The notes under the pieces are model-generated. The model did no database searches. It had not been told where the DNA came from and saw only the letters and a list, made by a program, of their open reading frames with translations. A program made the translations under genes and the position numbers. From NCBI GenBank assembly GCA_961205875.1, contig OY540816.1:17370701-17434700 (forward strand): DNA of 64,000 bases, in the 5' to 3' direction. The stretch is from Sialis fuliginosa. Lineage: Eukaryota > Arthropoda > Insecta > Megaloptera > Sialidae. Positions 37,749 through 48,937 of this stretch are shown here, one piece after another. Position 1 is the stretch's first letter; every line of letters starts with the position of its first letter.

Positions 37749-39233
37749 CTGTGAATTGAAAATTTTATCACATTATTAAAATTCATATCATCTGCATATT
37801 CGTATTATATAAACATATTATTAAATGTTAATACCTTAAAAAATAACATTGATATTATTATATCAAATTAAAAATAACTCGAATTTAAAATATTTTCAGG
37901 CAGCATTTATAAATGAAAAAATATCTTAGCGAAAATAACATTATGTTTAATATAATAATTTGTATATCATGTTATAAATAATATCAGTAAAGATCTTTAT
38001 AAATGATATAAATTAACTGCGTATTATTAAAATTAAAAATAATATTGATTGTTATAATATTTATATAAATAACACAAAAGTATCACATTTTAGATTCTAT
38101 ATCTATATTTTAATTAATTTTGTTTGTTTAAACAAATTATATTTTTATAAAGAAATTTCTTTATTTTGGTCTAATACAGAAGTATATTGTGAGAGAAAAC
38201 ATAATATATAGACAACATTAAAATTAACTATATCTTAATATACAGTGTATTCTAAGTTGATTAAGACATAGGAAATTTAACGTGGGGACAATTAGAAATG
38301 TTGTAGTAATTGGTGCATTTTGAAATGTCGCCTCGAAACTATCTGATACATTTTAAATTAATCAACAGTATTTTGTTTTCAACTTTAATAAAGATTAAAA
38401 TACATTAATGAAATTCCTAGATAAAATTATAATAATATTTTTTGGCAGATATAATTGTCAGTTAAAACAACAATTACAACCCTCTATACGTGATAGGGGG
38501 TGAAATATTAACTCCCGTGCGAAGCCGGGATGGTTCCGCTAGTATATACATAAAACTGTTATGTAAAATACATACAAAATTGAAATACAATAAAAATAAA
38601 AACTTGATTATTTATTTAATAAAAAAATATTTGTGAAGCTTTTACTATTTTTCATTTTTTATGTTTATCAAATCAAATCAAATCAAATCAAAATTTATTA
38701 TTCTTTAGTTACAGAAAAGTTACAAATTATGTAAAAAGATATTTACAATGTAACGAATGAAATTATCAATTGATATTTTAATACATACCTATAATGTTTT
38801 CCATTTATAATAACCCCTTTTTTATTTATCTTTTGTAGTATTACTGTGAAACCATCTGGTCATAATTTATACCTATAATTTTATCTACTTTTTACTTTTT
38901 ATCACGTTAATAATAAAAAATTAATATAATATTTTAATCTGAAATAAAATAAAATTTTAATTTTCCAAAAAATATTTTATTTTGTTGGAAATTAAGATTA
39001 TACTTAAAAAGTGATTCAACCTTTGAGACTAAAAAAAGTCTTTAGGGTCCACAAACCGACGAAAGTAACGGGTCCCAACTTTTCTGTCACCGGGCTTGCT
39101 TGCCTGTCTAATATTGATATCTTCCACTAAATTGCATCTTCCACTGAATACGCCAATGCACGTGAGTTCAAGTAACAGGTCACGTGTTTTGAATAACCTT
39201 TCAGCACTACAACCCCTCTTGTAAACTGCATAT
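37749..39233. other. Gene-free stretch; Helitron-like 3' end and short tandem repeat
   Basis: AT-rich. At 38510-38545 ACTCCCGTGCGAAGCCGGGA is followed by TGGTTCCGCTAGT, a short hairpin about 10 bp before CTAG as in Helitron 3' termini. A (AAATC)n run is at 38668-38690. A GC-richer piece at 39030-39233 abuts the LTR element and continues beyond it. Confidence 0.4.
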
Positions 39234-40050
39234 TGTAACAGGTCACTATGTGAGTTACAGTATGTATTAAAAAATAATAATAAGTTAAGAACCACTGATT
39301 GAAATTTGTTTCGGAACTGCTGTTTGATAGGATATTTTAATTGTTGAAAGATTGTTCTAAAGGTGAGTGAGGGGACAGGGGAAGATTCAAGTGAGACTGT
39401 GGGAATGAGGGCAGAGGCAGAAGGAGTTTGGTTGCCGAACTAGGCAGTGTTGAAAGAAAAAAGATATAGAAAGATAAAAATTTAACAATTAGAAGTTTAA
39501 AAATAAACAAGTTAGTATAAAGATATAGTAGTGTTTTAAAAGGAAGAAAGGTATTAAAAGAATATAAATAATATGAGTTTTTAGTCAAGTATAAAATAAA
39601 GTGGTTTAAAAGGAAGAAAGGTGTTTAAAATATAAATAATATGAGTTTTTAGTCAAGTATAAAATAAAGTGGTTTAAAAGGAAGAAAGGTGTTTAAAATA
39701 TAACTAATATGAGTTATTAGTCAAGTATAAAATTAAAGTGGAAGGAAGAAAAGTGGTTTCAGTATAAAGATAAGTTTAGTTTTAAGAGTTTACAAAAGAT
39801 TTGATGTTCATTATTATTATTTTGGTATTGGGTTTTTAGTAGGGTAGTTAGGATTTAGTATTGAAGTTTATTTTTAGTATTAAGATTTAAGATTTGGAAG
39901 AAAATAAATTCAGTTTAAACAGATCTCTCATTGTTATTTAAAAAAAAATCCCACACACATTTTTTTTATAGTAAATTTTTATATATATAATTTTATTTGT
40001 AAGGTGCTGTCGGCCATCATACCTCTTTGAGTTAAGACTGGACCATTACA
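39234..40050 (+). repeat. 5' LTR
   Basis: 817 bp, TGTAAC...ATTACA. It contains about three tandem copies of a 65-bp unit (GGAAGAAAGGTGTTTAAAAT...AGTCAAGTATAAAATAAA) at about 39535-39735. GAAAATAAATTC near 39900 could serve as a polyadenylation signal. GGTGCTGTCGGCCATCATAC lies near the end. Confidence 0.92.
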
Positions 40051-40105
40051 GATTTGGGGGCTCAACGAACCGGGATAAATAATAATAGAGATTTTTGAAC
40101 TGAAT

Positions 40106-41293
40106 TTGTTGAGTAAGAGAGAGGTTATATTGAGTATTTTGTTGTGTGTGAATGGAATGATGGCAGAAGAAAAAAATAGAGTAGAAATGGCAGAAAGTTC
40201 GGACTATGGTACGGGATTTGAAACATCAACGCCTAAAAGAATGGTAAATGGGTTTGATGAATTGAAAAATATGATGACACAATTAATGTTTAAAGTAGGC
40301 GAGTTAGAAAAAGCAAATACAGAATTTAAGGAAGAGGTAAAAAAGACAAATACAGAATTCAGAGAGCAATTAAATGATAAAATTAGCAATATGGAAAAAA
40401 GTAGAGAATTGGATGGTAAAGAGGCAGAAATAGTAGTTTTGAAAAAAGATATAGAGACAAAAAATGAAACAAAAATGTTAGATAGTGGAAAGGATTCAGA
40501 AGAAAGGGAGAACGGGAATAGATGGTTATTAAGGGGTAGGGGAGAAGATTTCACAAAAATGGAACGTAATGAACACCCAATAGAATTCATTAGGCGTTTA
40601 GAAAAATATGTAAATTCAAATGGTCAGTTTATGAAAGAGAGAGATATTTTAGATATAATAGAGAAAAGTCTATGGGGGGAACACCTCGAGCTTTTTAAGG
40701 CTTGTGATATTGAAAATTTTGACGATTTCAAAAAATGGTTCAAGAAAAATTTCTGGTCCGAAAACAGGCAGCAGGAGGTGTTAAAAAAATTATATAATAC
40801 AAATAACTACAAATATTCGAGGTTAGATAGGAAAGAGTATTTTATTAAATTATATAATGAAGCGAAGTACCTCGAACCACCCATGAAAAAAGAAACAATA
40901 ATAAATATAATCACAAAACATTTTGAACCATGTATCTGGCCGTTATTAAGAGCAGTGGGGAGGTATGACGTCGCTGAGGTGTACAGCATTTTGGACGAGT
41001 CAGAAATAATATACCCGCGAAAATATGAAGAGAACTATAATAGAAACTATGAACTAAACCGATATGATAATAATAACAGGTATGATAGGAATAGATATAA
41101 TAACAACGAAAGAAATTACAGTAGAGGGGATAACGGCCGAAATGACAATACAATTAACCAAGGGAATAGAGAAAATATTAATAGCAATAGAGAAGAAAAT
41201 AAGGAAAGAAATTACGATAGAAATATGGAACAGAGGGGAGAAGAGAGAAATGGGAATACAAGGAGTGAAAGGCAGAATATGTCGGAAAACTAG
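40106..41293 (+). CDS. Gag-like protein of the LTR retrotransposon (ORF1)
   Basis: 395 codons open from 40106; the true start may be Met-18 or Met-19 (ATGATGGCAGAAG at 40157), since the first 17 residues look hydrophobic and unlike Gag. Residues 55-130 are coiled coil (ELEKANTEFKEEVKKTNTEF). Residues about 153-285 resemble the retrotransposon Gag capsid-like domain: HPIEFIRRLEKYV, then FDDFKKWFKKNFWSENRQQE and YFIKLYNEAKYLEPPMKKE. The last 80 residues are Asn/Arg/Tyr-rich with no CCHC zinc knuckle, probably the nucleic-acid-binding tail. It should form the particle that packages the RNA. Family assignment by pattern only. Confidence 0.75.
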   Translation: MLSKREVILSILLCVNGMMAEEKNRVEMAESSDYGTGFETSTPKRMVNGFDELKNMMTQLMFKVGELEKANTEFKEEVKKTNTEFREQLNDKISNMEKSRELDGKEAEIVVLKKDIETKNETKMLDSGKDSEERENGNRWLLRGRGEDFTKMERNEHPIEFIRRLEKYVNSNGQFMKERDILDIIEKSLWGEHLELFKACDIENFDDFKKWFKKNFWSENRQQEVLKKLYNTNNYKYSRLDRKEYFIKLYNEAKYLEPPMKKETIINIITKHFEPCIWPLLRAVGRYDVAEVYSILDESEIIYPRKYEENYNRNYELNRYDNNNRYDRNRYNNNERNYSRGDNGRNDNTINQGNRENINSNREENKERNYDRNMEQRGEERNGNTRSERQNMSEN

Positions 41294-41319
41294 GAGGCGC
41301 ATATTACCGACAGCCCGGA

Positions 41320-42540
41320 GTGATGTGCGTGGAGAGAAACGGGTTAACTAAAAGAGAAGATGAGGATTTGAAGAAGGAAAATTTAAAGGTGAAAATAAAT
41401 GATAATGGAGTTGTTATGTTAAAAGAATCTATAATAGAAGAAAACGAGGAGAGTACAGGTTTAGATAGTTTGTTAAAAGAAGAAGATCTATTATATGAAA
41501 AGAAGAATGATCATAATGACGAAGTTTTAGAAAATGAGAGAGCGGAGGGTTTGAAGAGAATATTGTTGATATGTGAGAATTATGCGAAGGAAAAAGAAAA
41601 AAAAAGGGAGTCAGTAGAAAATCAATTTATTAAAAATGAGCAAAATTTTGAAGTTACCGGAAAAAGTAAGTTAAATACCGAAAAATATGATACGCGAAGG
41701 GAAAGAAAAAGGTTAAGGGAAACGGGAGAAGAAGCGATTGAGGGAAATGTAGGATTAGAAAATTTATTCAGAGAAAAAGAAGTAATGAAAGAATCAGTAA
41801 AGGTACAAAACAAGGGCGTCTTAGGAAAATACTTATTAAATAAAGAAATAATCACAGAATCAGTAAAGGTAGAAGACGAGTGCGTCCTAAGGAAAGATTT
41901 AATGTTAGTCGAAAAATTAAAAGTCATAGAAGAGAATCAGAATAAGAAAAATACTGAAGAAATCAAGGAAGTTAAAGATTCAGAAGGCGAAGAATTAAAT
42001 TTAGACATATTATTTTTATTAGATGAGAAATATTGTGAGAAAAAGGAAGAAAATAGCGAAAATGACTGGAAGAAGAATATTGATGAAGATAGAGAAACAA
42101 TTTCAGAAATAATTGATGAAGTAAAATTAAATATCAGAAGTATGAATGAAATAGTCGATAGGAATTACAAAAGTAAACTAGAATTTCAGAATATGTGGAG
42201 AAAAAACTTGAATATTGACAAAGAAATGAACCGAATGCTGCGACGAAGGGCGAGAAAGTTTAAGATGATGAAATTTAGAGGGAAAGCTAGAAAAAAGAAA
42301 GATATTTTGATAATGGACAGAAAATTATTAATAAAGACGAATGAAATATTAAATAAGTTTAAGTTAGAGAAAAAGAAAAATGTACGTTTTCGGATAGAGG
42401 AACTGAAAAGAGGAAGTAATGAGAATAAAAGTTTTAAGCATGTAAAGAAAAAATTTAAGTCAGAAATATTTTTCAAGGAATTATTTACTGCCAACTTAAA
42501 ACCTTATTATAAAGAGGTGTATGATTGGGAAAATGAGTAG
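41320..42540 (+). CDS. Unknown Lys/Glu-rich protein of the LTR retrotransposon (ORF2)
   Basis: 406 codons from the first Met, 26 bp after the ORF1 stop and in the -1 frame. The frame is open upstream to about 41271, so it overlaps the end of ORF1 and could be made as a frameshift fusion. It lies where pol would be, but I see none of the expected signatures: no DTG/DSG, no YxDD, no HHCC or DD35E. It is mostly charged helix. A duplicated segment (KESVKVQNKGVLGKYL / TESVKVEDECVLRKDL) is at about residues 152-192. Residues 300-335 are very basic (MLRRRARKFKMMKFRGKARK), and the protein ends YKEVYDWENE. Function not known. The intact reading frame in an apparently newly inserted copy suggests the protein is under selection. 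Confidence 0.7.
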   Translation: MMCVERNGLTKREDEDLKKENLKVKINDNGVVMLKESIIEENEESTGLDSLLKEEDLLYEKKNDHNDEVLENERAEGLKRILLICENYAKEKEKKRESVENQFIKNEQNFEVTGKSKLNTEKYDTRRERKRLRETGEEAIEGNVGLENLFREKEVMKESVKVQNKGVLGKYLLNKEIITESVKVEDECVLRKDLMLVEKLKVIEENQNKKNTEEIKEVKDSEGEELNLDILFLLDEKYCEKKEENSENDWKKNIDEDRETISEIIDEVKLNIRSMNEIVDRNYKSKLEFQNMWRKNLNIDKEMNRMLRRRARKFKMMKFRGKARKKKDILIMDRKLLIKTNEILNKFKLEKKKNVRFRIEELKRGSNENKSFKHVKKKFKSEIFFKELFTANLKPYYKEVYDWENE

Positions 42541-42554
42541 AGTTAGTTATAATA

Positions 42555-42655
42555 ATATGTTAGTATTAAGTTGAAAAATGTTAGTATTAAGTTGAAAAAT
42601 GTCAGTATTAAGTTGAAAATGTTAGTATTAAGTTGAAAAATGTTATTAGTTGTAA
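42555..42655 (+). repeat. Tandem 20-21-bp repeat downstream of ORF2
   Basis: Four to five copies of TTAGTATTAAGTTGAAAAAT, starting just after the ORF2 stop and ending before the purine tract of the 3' LTR. Confidence 0.8.
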
Positions 42656-42747
42656 GATGTAGTTTTAGTATTAAGATTAGTATGTAAGAATGAAAAAAAA
42701 ATTTTTTATTTGTTATACAAATTTTTTTTATTTTAAGGGAGGGCATC

Positions 42748-43564
42748 TGTAACAGGTCACTATGTGAGTTACAGTATGTATTAAAAAATAATAATAAGTT
42801 AAGAACCACTGATTGAAATTTGTTTCGGAACTGCTGTTTGATAGGATATTTTAATTGTTGAAAGATTGTTCTAAAGGTGAGTGAGGGGACAGGGGAAGAT
42901 TCAAGTGAGACTGTGGGAATGAGGGCAGAGGCAGAAGGAGTTTGGTTGCCGAACTAGGCAGTGTTGAAAGAAAAAAGATATAGAAAGATAAAAATTTAAC
43001 AATTAGAAGTTTAAAAATAAACAAGTTAGTATAAAGATATAGTAGTGTTTTAAAAGGAAGAAAGGTATTAAAAGAATATAAATAATATGAGTTTTTAGTC
43101 AAGTATAAAATAAAGTGGTTTAAAAGGAAGAAAGGTGTTTAAAATATAAATAATATGAGTTTTTAGTCAAGTATAAAATAAAGTGGTTTAAAAGGAAGAA
43201 AGGTGTTTAAAATATAACTAATATGAGTTATTAGTCAAGTATAAAATTAAAGTGGAAGGAAGAAAAGTGGTTTCAGTATAAAGATAAGTTTAGTTTTAAG
43301 AGTTTACAAAAGATTTGATGTTCATTATTATTATTTTGGTATTGGGTTTTTAGTAGGGTAGTTAGGATTTAGTATTGAAGTTTATTTTTAGTATTAAGAT
43401 TTAAGATTTGGAAGAAAATAAATTCAGTTTAAACAGATCTCTCATTGTTATTTAAAAAAAAATCCCACACACATTTTTTTTATAGTAAATTTTTATATAT
43501 ATAATTTTATTTGTAAGGTGCTGTCGGCCATCATACCTCTTTGAGTTAAGACTGGACCATTACA
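42748..43564 (+). repeat. 3' LTR
   Basis: 817 bp, apparently identical to 39234-40050, followed by the target duplication ATAT. Confidence 0.92.
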
Positions 43565-44735
43565 ATATGCAGCAAAAATAATTGCACGTATTCATATTTC
43601 ATAGCCAACGTATTCTTGGTACTTGTGGAGTCCTTAAAATCAGAGCCGGCTAATAAGAATTTTACAAACAAAAAGGGCACCAAATTGGTTCAGTTTTTGA
43701 ACATTATATCTCAATATATATGAGCTATATTTTTAATTTGACATCTATAAAGGAGGAGTCACATTTTGATACTAAATAAACTTAAAATATGTTTTTAATT
43801 ATCGTTCAACAATTTTTAATTTTTTTATAATAGTTCTGACTTCCCCAAGTTCTCGACCATAATAATATCTATCTTCTAGGCCATGTTACCAAAAACATTC
43901 AAACGTTTGATGAACCAGAACTAAAGATGTGTATATTGTATATTTATTTGAAATTTATGATTTTTGCTTAACTTGGCAGTTAAAAAAGTACATAACTAAT
44001 CGCTATTCTGGTTCATGGGTTGATAAACATGTAATCCAAATTTGAAGCCAATCGGTTCAGCAGTTTCTTATATATCATGTTAACCACCCACAAATTTGAT
44101 ATTTCGAGAAAACAGCAATTTTTCATCGCTCTGTATCTTATATACATGCATTCAGAGCACATATCTCTGGCCGTTTTATAACCGGCATGACATTACATGT
44201 ATATTTTGAAGACCCTTAACTAGAAGATTCAGTAAAAAAAACTATTTTTTTATTAAAAAAAAGAGGTCCACCCTAAACATTCGTATTTTTTTTAGGGAAT
44301 GAATAGTTAATAAATAATAAATATAGAAAATTAATATTAAATAGATATTGAATACTAACTATATAACGTATAAGGTTTTATTAAAACAATAAAGTTTAAA
44401 TGTTTAAGTACTCGTAAATAAATAAAGTTATGTTTCAATTTCTCGACCAATAAATGAGGCTATTTTGGTACACACACTTTCAGGTTTTTATTGTATGATA
44501 CTGCTGATATAACAAGGGTTATGTGTTTTTTATCTAACATGTCAAAGTGTGCTGTGAAAACACAGCAAGCTATAAATTTCTCCTGATAAAATTTTCAAAA
44601 TGCGTCAATGCTGTTTTTATATGTTTTTTACGACTTGTTTTTAGGTTTTAGTTCATGAATAGAGAAATTACGAAAGAGAAAAAGAGTGGATGTTTTTTTA
44701 ATACATATATGTATATACATACATAAAGTATATGT

Positions 44736-45802
44736 CAGTGGCGAAGCGTCCATGGAAGCAGGGGAAGCAGTGCTTCCCTTTCTTTATGGGTAAATTAATA
44801 CAAATCAGAATATTCATCTTTATGCGCAAGATTTTAACCAAAAGTCAAAAATAACATTTAATATTAATTAACACGTTCAATTATAAAACTATAAACCTTT
44901 ACGTCTTATTTTCTTGTATTTTAGACGATATTTGTATGACGAATTGAAGTTCACTGCAGGAAATTCACTTAAAAATTTTTAATTTTTTATTTCGTTAAAA
45001 GTATATTTATTGTATAGAAAATGACGTGAAAAGTTGAAATTTTCAAACCACATGTCTGTATCTCAAACCGTTCTCAAGATATAGCCTCACAAAGTTTTAG
45101 TTTTTTCAAAATTTTGAAGAAAAATGGCCCTAACTTTTGAACGGATGGTCGGAATTGATTTTAGTTGACGGATTTGGAATCAGCGTGTCAAAATCTATAT
45201 AATGTCATGTATAATACCTTAAAACTCGAGAAAAAAAATTTCGCGAAAAATCGAAAAAAATTCAAAGGGGTATACCTTAAAAAAATGTCGATTTTTGACC
45301 AAATTTTTTTTGTCGAATATTAAAGTATTATACATGTCATTATATAGATTTTGACACGCTGATTTCAAATCCGTCAACTAAAATCAATTCCGACCACGCG
45401 TTCAAAAGTTATGGCCTTTATTCTCCAAAAATTTGAAAAAACTAAAACTTTGAGAGGTTATATCTCGAGAACGGTTTGAGATACAGACCTGCGGTTTGAA
45501 ACAAACAACTTTTCACGTCATTTTCTATACAATAAACATACTTTTAACGAAATAAAAAATTCTAAATTTTTGAGTGAAATTTCCTGCAGTGAACTTCAAC
45601 TCGTCTTACAAATATCGACTAAAATCAAGAAAATAAGTCGTAGAATCATTTAGTTACTATATAAATATATATATAAGAATTTATTTAAAAAAGTAAAAGC
45701 TTGAACTAAAGCTGTTTCATAACTAGTTTTTTTTTTGTTAATAGGAGGGGGAGGAATGACAAAATATGCTTCCCTTTTAAAAATGTCACGCCTCGCCACT
45801 TG
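44736..45802. mobile_element. Transposon-like unit containing a giant inverted repeat
   Basis: Outer ends CAGTGGCGAAGCGT / ACGCCTCGCCACTTG are hAT-like inverted repeats. Inside, about 44931-45255 is the reverse complement of about 45285-45625: GAAGTTCACTGCAGGAAATT / AATTTCCTGCAGTGAACTTC, GAAAATGACGTGAAAAGTTG / CAACTTTTCACGTCATTTTC and ATCTATATAATGTCATGTAT / ATACATGTCATTATATAGAT. The loop is about 30 bp. The arms differ by scattered substitutions. A transcript would fold into dsRNA of more than 300 bp. No ORF of note; target duplication unclear (GTATATGT / GTATACAA). Confidence 0.78.
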
Positions 45803-46779
45803 TATACAATAGTATATGTTACATAGGTATGTATAATCTATATATACTACATTCATTTTCACTTTCATACAAACATGTAGATGTGAGAATTTATTTGAAT
45901 TATTATTTTATTTTATTGTTATAAACCTTTCTATTTATTTTTTAATTTGATCTATAAAAAATAATATTAAATTTTATCATTACTGACAGAGATAGAGCTG
46001 TACATGTATTAAATGACTTAAATATTTTTTAGTTGGTGTATAGGTGTACTTATTCTTAGAATGTATGTATTTAATTGTATATTTAGTAAGTAGGTACTTA
46101 AGTAAAATTTTTGGCAAAATTTATTGCATTGCTCTGATTACTAATAACGTTTCTGTAATGTATTTTCTGTGTTAAAAATAAATTAGTCATTTTTTAAACA
46201 GAATTAATTCATTGTGTACATTTATCTTCACAGAAAATGTATGAAAAATATATTAAAACATTTAAATATTTAGTTGATGTATCATGTACCTACAAATGAT
46301 TATTAATCGCTTTAACAGAAATATCTGATAAAATGTCGGTGTAGTTATCAGTATTTGTATTTTGCTCACATACACTCATATTGGGAATTTGTGATATGAT
46401 AGAAATGTTATCGTATATTTTGTAATTTTAAAAGCACTTGTCCGATCTTGACGTCAAGGTTTTATTGAATATGTTATACCTACATATCTATTTTCATTTT
46501 GTATAGAATTATTGCGTTTGATTAATATGTAATTTACAAAAAGTATTCATAATTTTTGAAATGGTCTCTTATCCAATATGATCAAAAACAGGTTATCAAT
46601 TTTATTTATTCAGATAAAAAAGACACTAATAAATTATGAGGTAACAAATATTTTTAGATTTTTTTTCGTCCAGTAATAAGCAGAGGTACAAAATTTAAAA
46701 CTATTTAAATAAATTAAGATAAACGAGTGATTTACATCTTGGCTGATTGTAGAACGGTGATTTTTTAATTTATTTGCAT

Positions 46780-47385
46780 TTTGCTTCCTCGCAATATCGA
46801 AGATACGAGAAGCTTTGTGATCGTTTTAGAATGAGACAAAAAAAATTGTTCTCCGATTTCAAAATTCAAATTGATCTTTCCGTTTGAGGTCAAGACAAAC
46901 GCATAACTCATGAACCACTGAACCGATATTAATGAAACTTATTTGGATGGTTGGGTCTGGCTTGATGATGGTTCCATTCCAAAATTATCAAAATCGTGTA
47001 TAAAGGGGAGGGATGTCATCCCAAAATATTTATTTTTTCAAGATATCTCTAGAAAAACATATGTTACGTGAAATTATTTTTTGTAGAGCATTCAATTTCC
47101 TATAATATAAGTCTACAACGTTTCTTGTAAAAATACCGGACGTTTTAGATTGAGATTGAAAGTGTCAAAAAATTAAAAATATACGAAAAAATAATTTGGT
47201 GCGTCTTAAGAAAAAATTCGATCTAATATTTTTTAGTAAAATTGTATAAAAATTAAATGGTTAACCAATTCTAAACATTTTATCTGAGAATCGATTTTTA
47301 TTTAAATTGTTCAATAATTAACTACCTTTGGTGAATTTAGTACTAGGAAGCACTGTGCATTTACTTGGCAGATGTCTTTTCAATG
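46780..47385 (+). repeat. Dispersed repeat C (forward copy)
   Basis: Matches 7250-7822 in reverse. Partial copies are at about 36320-36435 and 53053-53170. Shared landmarks: TTCCTCGCAATATCGAAGAT, GTCAAGACAAAC, AAATGGTTAACCA, GCACTGTGCATTTACTTGGC. Confidence 0.65.
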
Positions 47386-48937
47386 TTTTGCAATTAATTT
47401 TTTTTACGCAATTATTCATTCTAACCGACTTTGACCCTCAAAAACGAGTTGATTTACATTAGTATATATAATTACTAATTACGTATTAAAAATTTTCGTT
47501 TCTTTTTTTATATTTTTTATCGTTTAAGATTCAATTATCAATGTATGCATTTGGTTTAATGTTTCTTGCAAAAGCATAGCAAGGCAAATGGTACTTCGAC
47601 TCTAACAATTGTTGACAAATGTGACACCTACAGTTTAACTTTCAATTATTTCGCCGTTTTCTTATTTTATCACGATAATTAACTTTAATCTTTTATTAAA
47701 AATTACAGCAACTCAACTTTTTATCAATATATCCATTTATTTGATATCATTAATAGGTTAAGTAGGCACTTACTCATTTATTTCAAAATGCAGTATTTTA
47801 TATATTTAATATTTAATTAAATAATAAAATCATTTAATATTTTAATGCTCAATACGCTAGAAATATTTTTCATTTTTTTTACCATCCATTTTTATCCCCG
47901 AACAATTTTGTTTCACAGGAAAAGTTTATAAATAATAACAAAATAATTATTTTTCTGTTATTTATTTATTTTTAAATTGAATTTTACAATTTTTGGTATT
48001 TCACGCTTTGTTTGTTCCTGATTGCATGCACTTATCACCTACTAGATAGTAGATATATAATTACTGTCGTGCTAGTGCTTTCTTTGGAGAATTTCCACTC
48101 GGGTATTCCCGGAAATTTTCGTATGCTCTTAAATTCCCGAATCTCTAAAAGAAAATCATTGCCTGAGAAATTCAGGAATGTTTCTTCAAATACTTTTAGT
48201 AGAACACATATTTAATTTATCTCAAAGTACATATTATCTATTACTATATTAACTATACTATACTTACAATTATTTTATTTTCTTAAAATTTTTTACAGGT
48301 AAAAATGTGTACAATCTTATCTACAATTTTTTTATTTTCCTAATTTTCTTTACATTATATTATATGTCATTACAATTTTTATATTTGAATTAATTATAAC
48401 AAAATTTTATATAAAAGTTTTAGTTTTGGTTACCTATATTATTTCTTAACATAACTCACTATAAAATCACCGTTTTTGTTTTAAAGTTCTTACCATTATT
48501 TTTTTTGCTACTAATCATAGTTTTATTTTCATTAATTGTCAATTTTTTTAATTTCATTTAAAGAATTATGCACTCAAATAAATTCCATATATTATCTAGA
48601 ACTACTATAATTGGGGAAAATTAGTGATATATTTGTAGATACAACTCAGAGGAAAGTAAGGGTATTTTGAAGAGAATTTTGAAAAAAAAAATTAACCTAT
48701 ATCACTCAAAAGATCATAAAATATACCTAGATATATAAATACAAAAAAAATCGGAAATTTCTGGGAATGCGATTTCCTCTTGCCTCTTCTCGATTCTTGA
48801 AAATGGAAACTTTCAGGAATTTGAAAACATTAGTCGTGATTCAATATTTGTTTCTCAATTTACCGGTTTTTAATTTACAAATATATAAGTGTAAGAAACC
48901 AATTAAGCAGTTAGGGCGGGAAACAGCCGTGTAATAT

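Larger units (their letters stand above)
39234..43564 (+). mobile_element. LTR retrotransposon, complete, non-autonomous, very young
   Basis: Two 817-bp LTRs (39234-40050 and 42748-43564) start TGTAAC and end ATTACA. They look identical base for base by eye. The 4-bp duplication ATAT flanks the whole element (39230-39233, 43565-43568). Just after the 5' LTR, TTTGGGGGCTC resembles the start of a tRNA-Pro primer-binding site. A purine run AAGGGAGGG precedes the 3' LTR. The 2.7-kb interior holds two ORFs, Gag-like then unknown, and no protease, reverse transcriptase, RNase H or integrase motif. A 4-bp duplication and TG...CA ends fit Ty3/Gypsy-type integration. It must depend on proteins made elsewhere. 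Confidence 0.9.
43565..48937. other. Gene-free stretch between the LTR element and hyaluronidase
   Basis: Holds the giant inverted-repeat element at 44736-45802 and repeat C at 46780-47385. The remainder is AT-rich with no supported exon. Confidence 0.5.

Noticed and set aside
38660-38700. CAAATCAAATCAAATC run considered as a CRISPR or satellite array
   Set aside because: Only a few 5-bp units, a microsatellite-like tail; nothing array-like, and the genome is eukaryotic.
39029-39295. Minus-strand ORF at the left edge of the LTR element (CSAERLF, hAT-like at first sight)
   Set aside because: Half of it lies in the LTR. The flanking part rejoined across the insertion meets a stop within about ten codons on the other side. 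Possibly a decayed transposase piece, but not supportable.
41064-41351. Ile/Thr-rich ORF overlapping ORF1 of the LTR element
   Set aside because: Third-frame shadow of the Asn/Arg-rich Gag tail.
39337-43102. Identical 83-aa minus-strand ORFs in both LTRs
   Set aside because: Low-complexity antisense of the purine-rich LTR; duplicated only because the LTR is.
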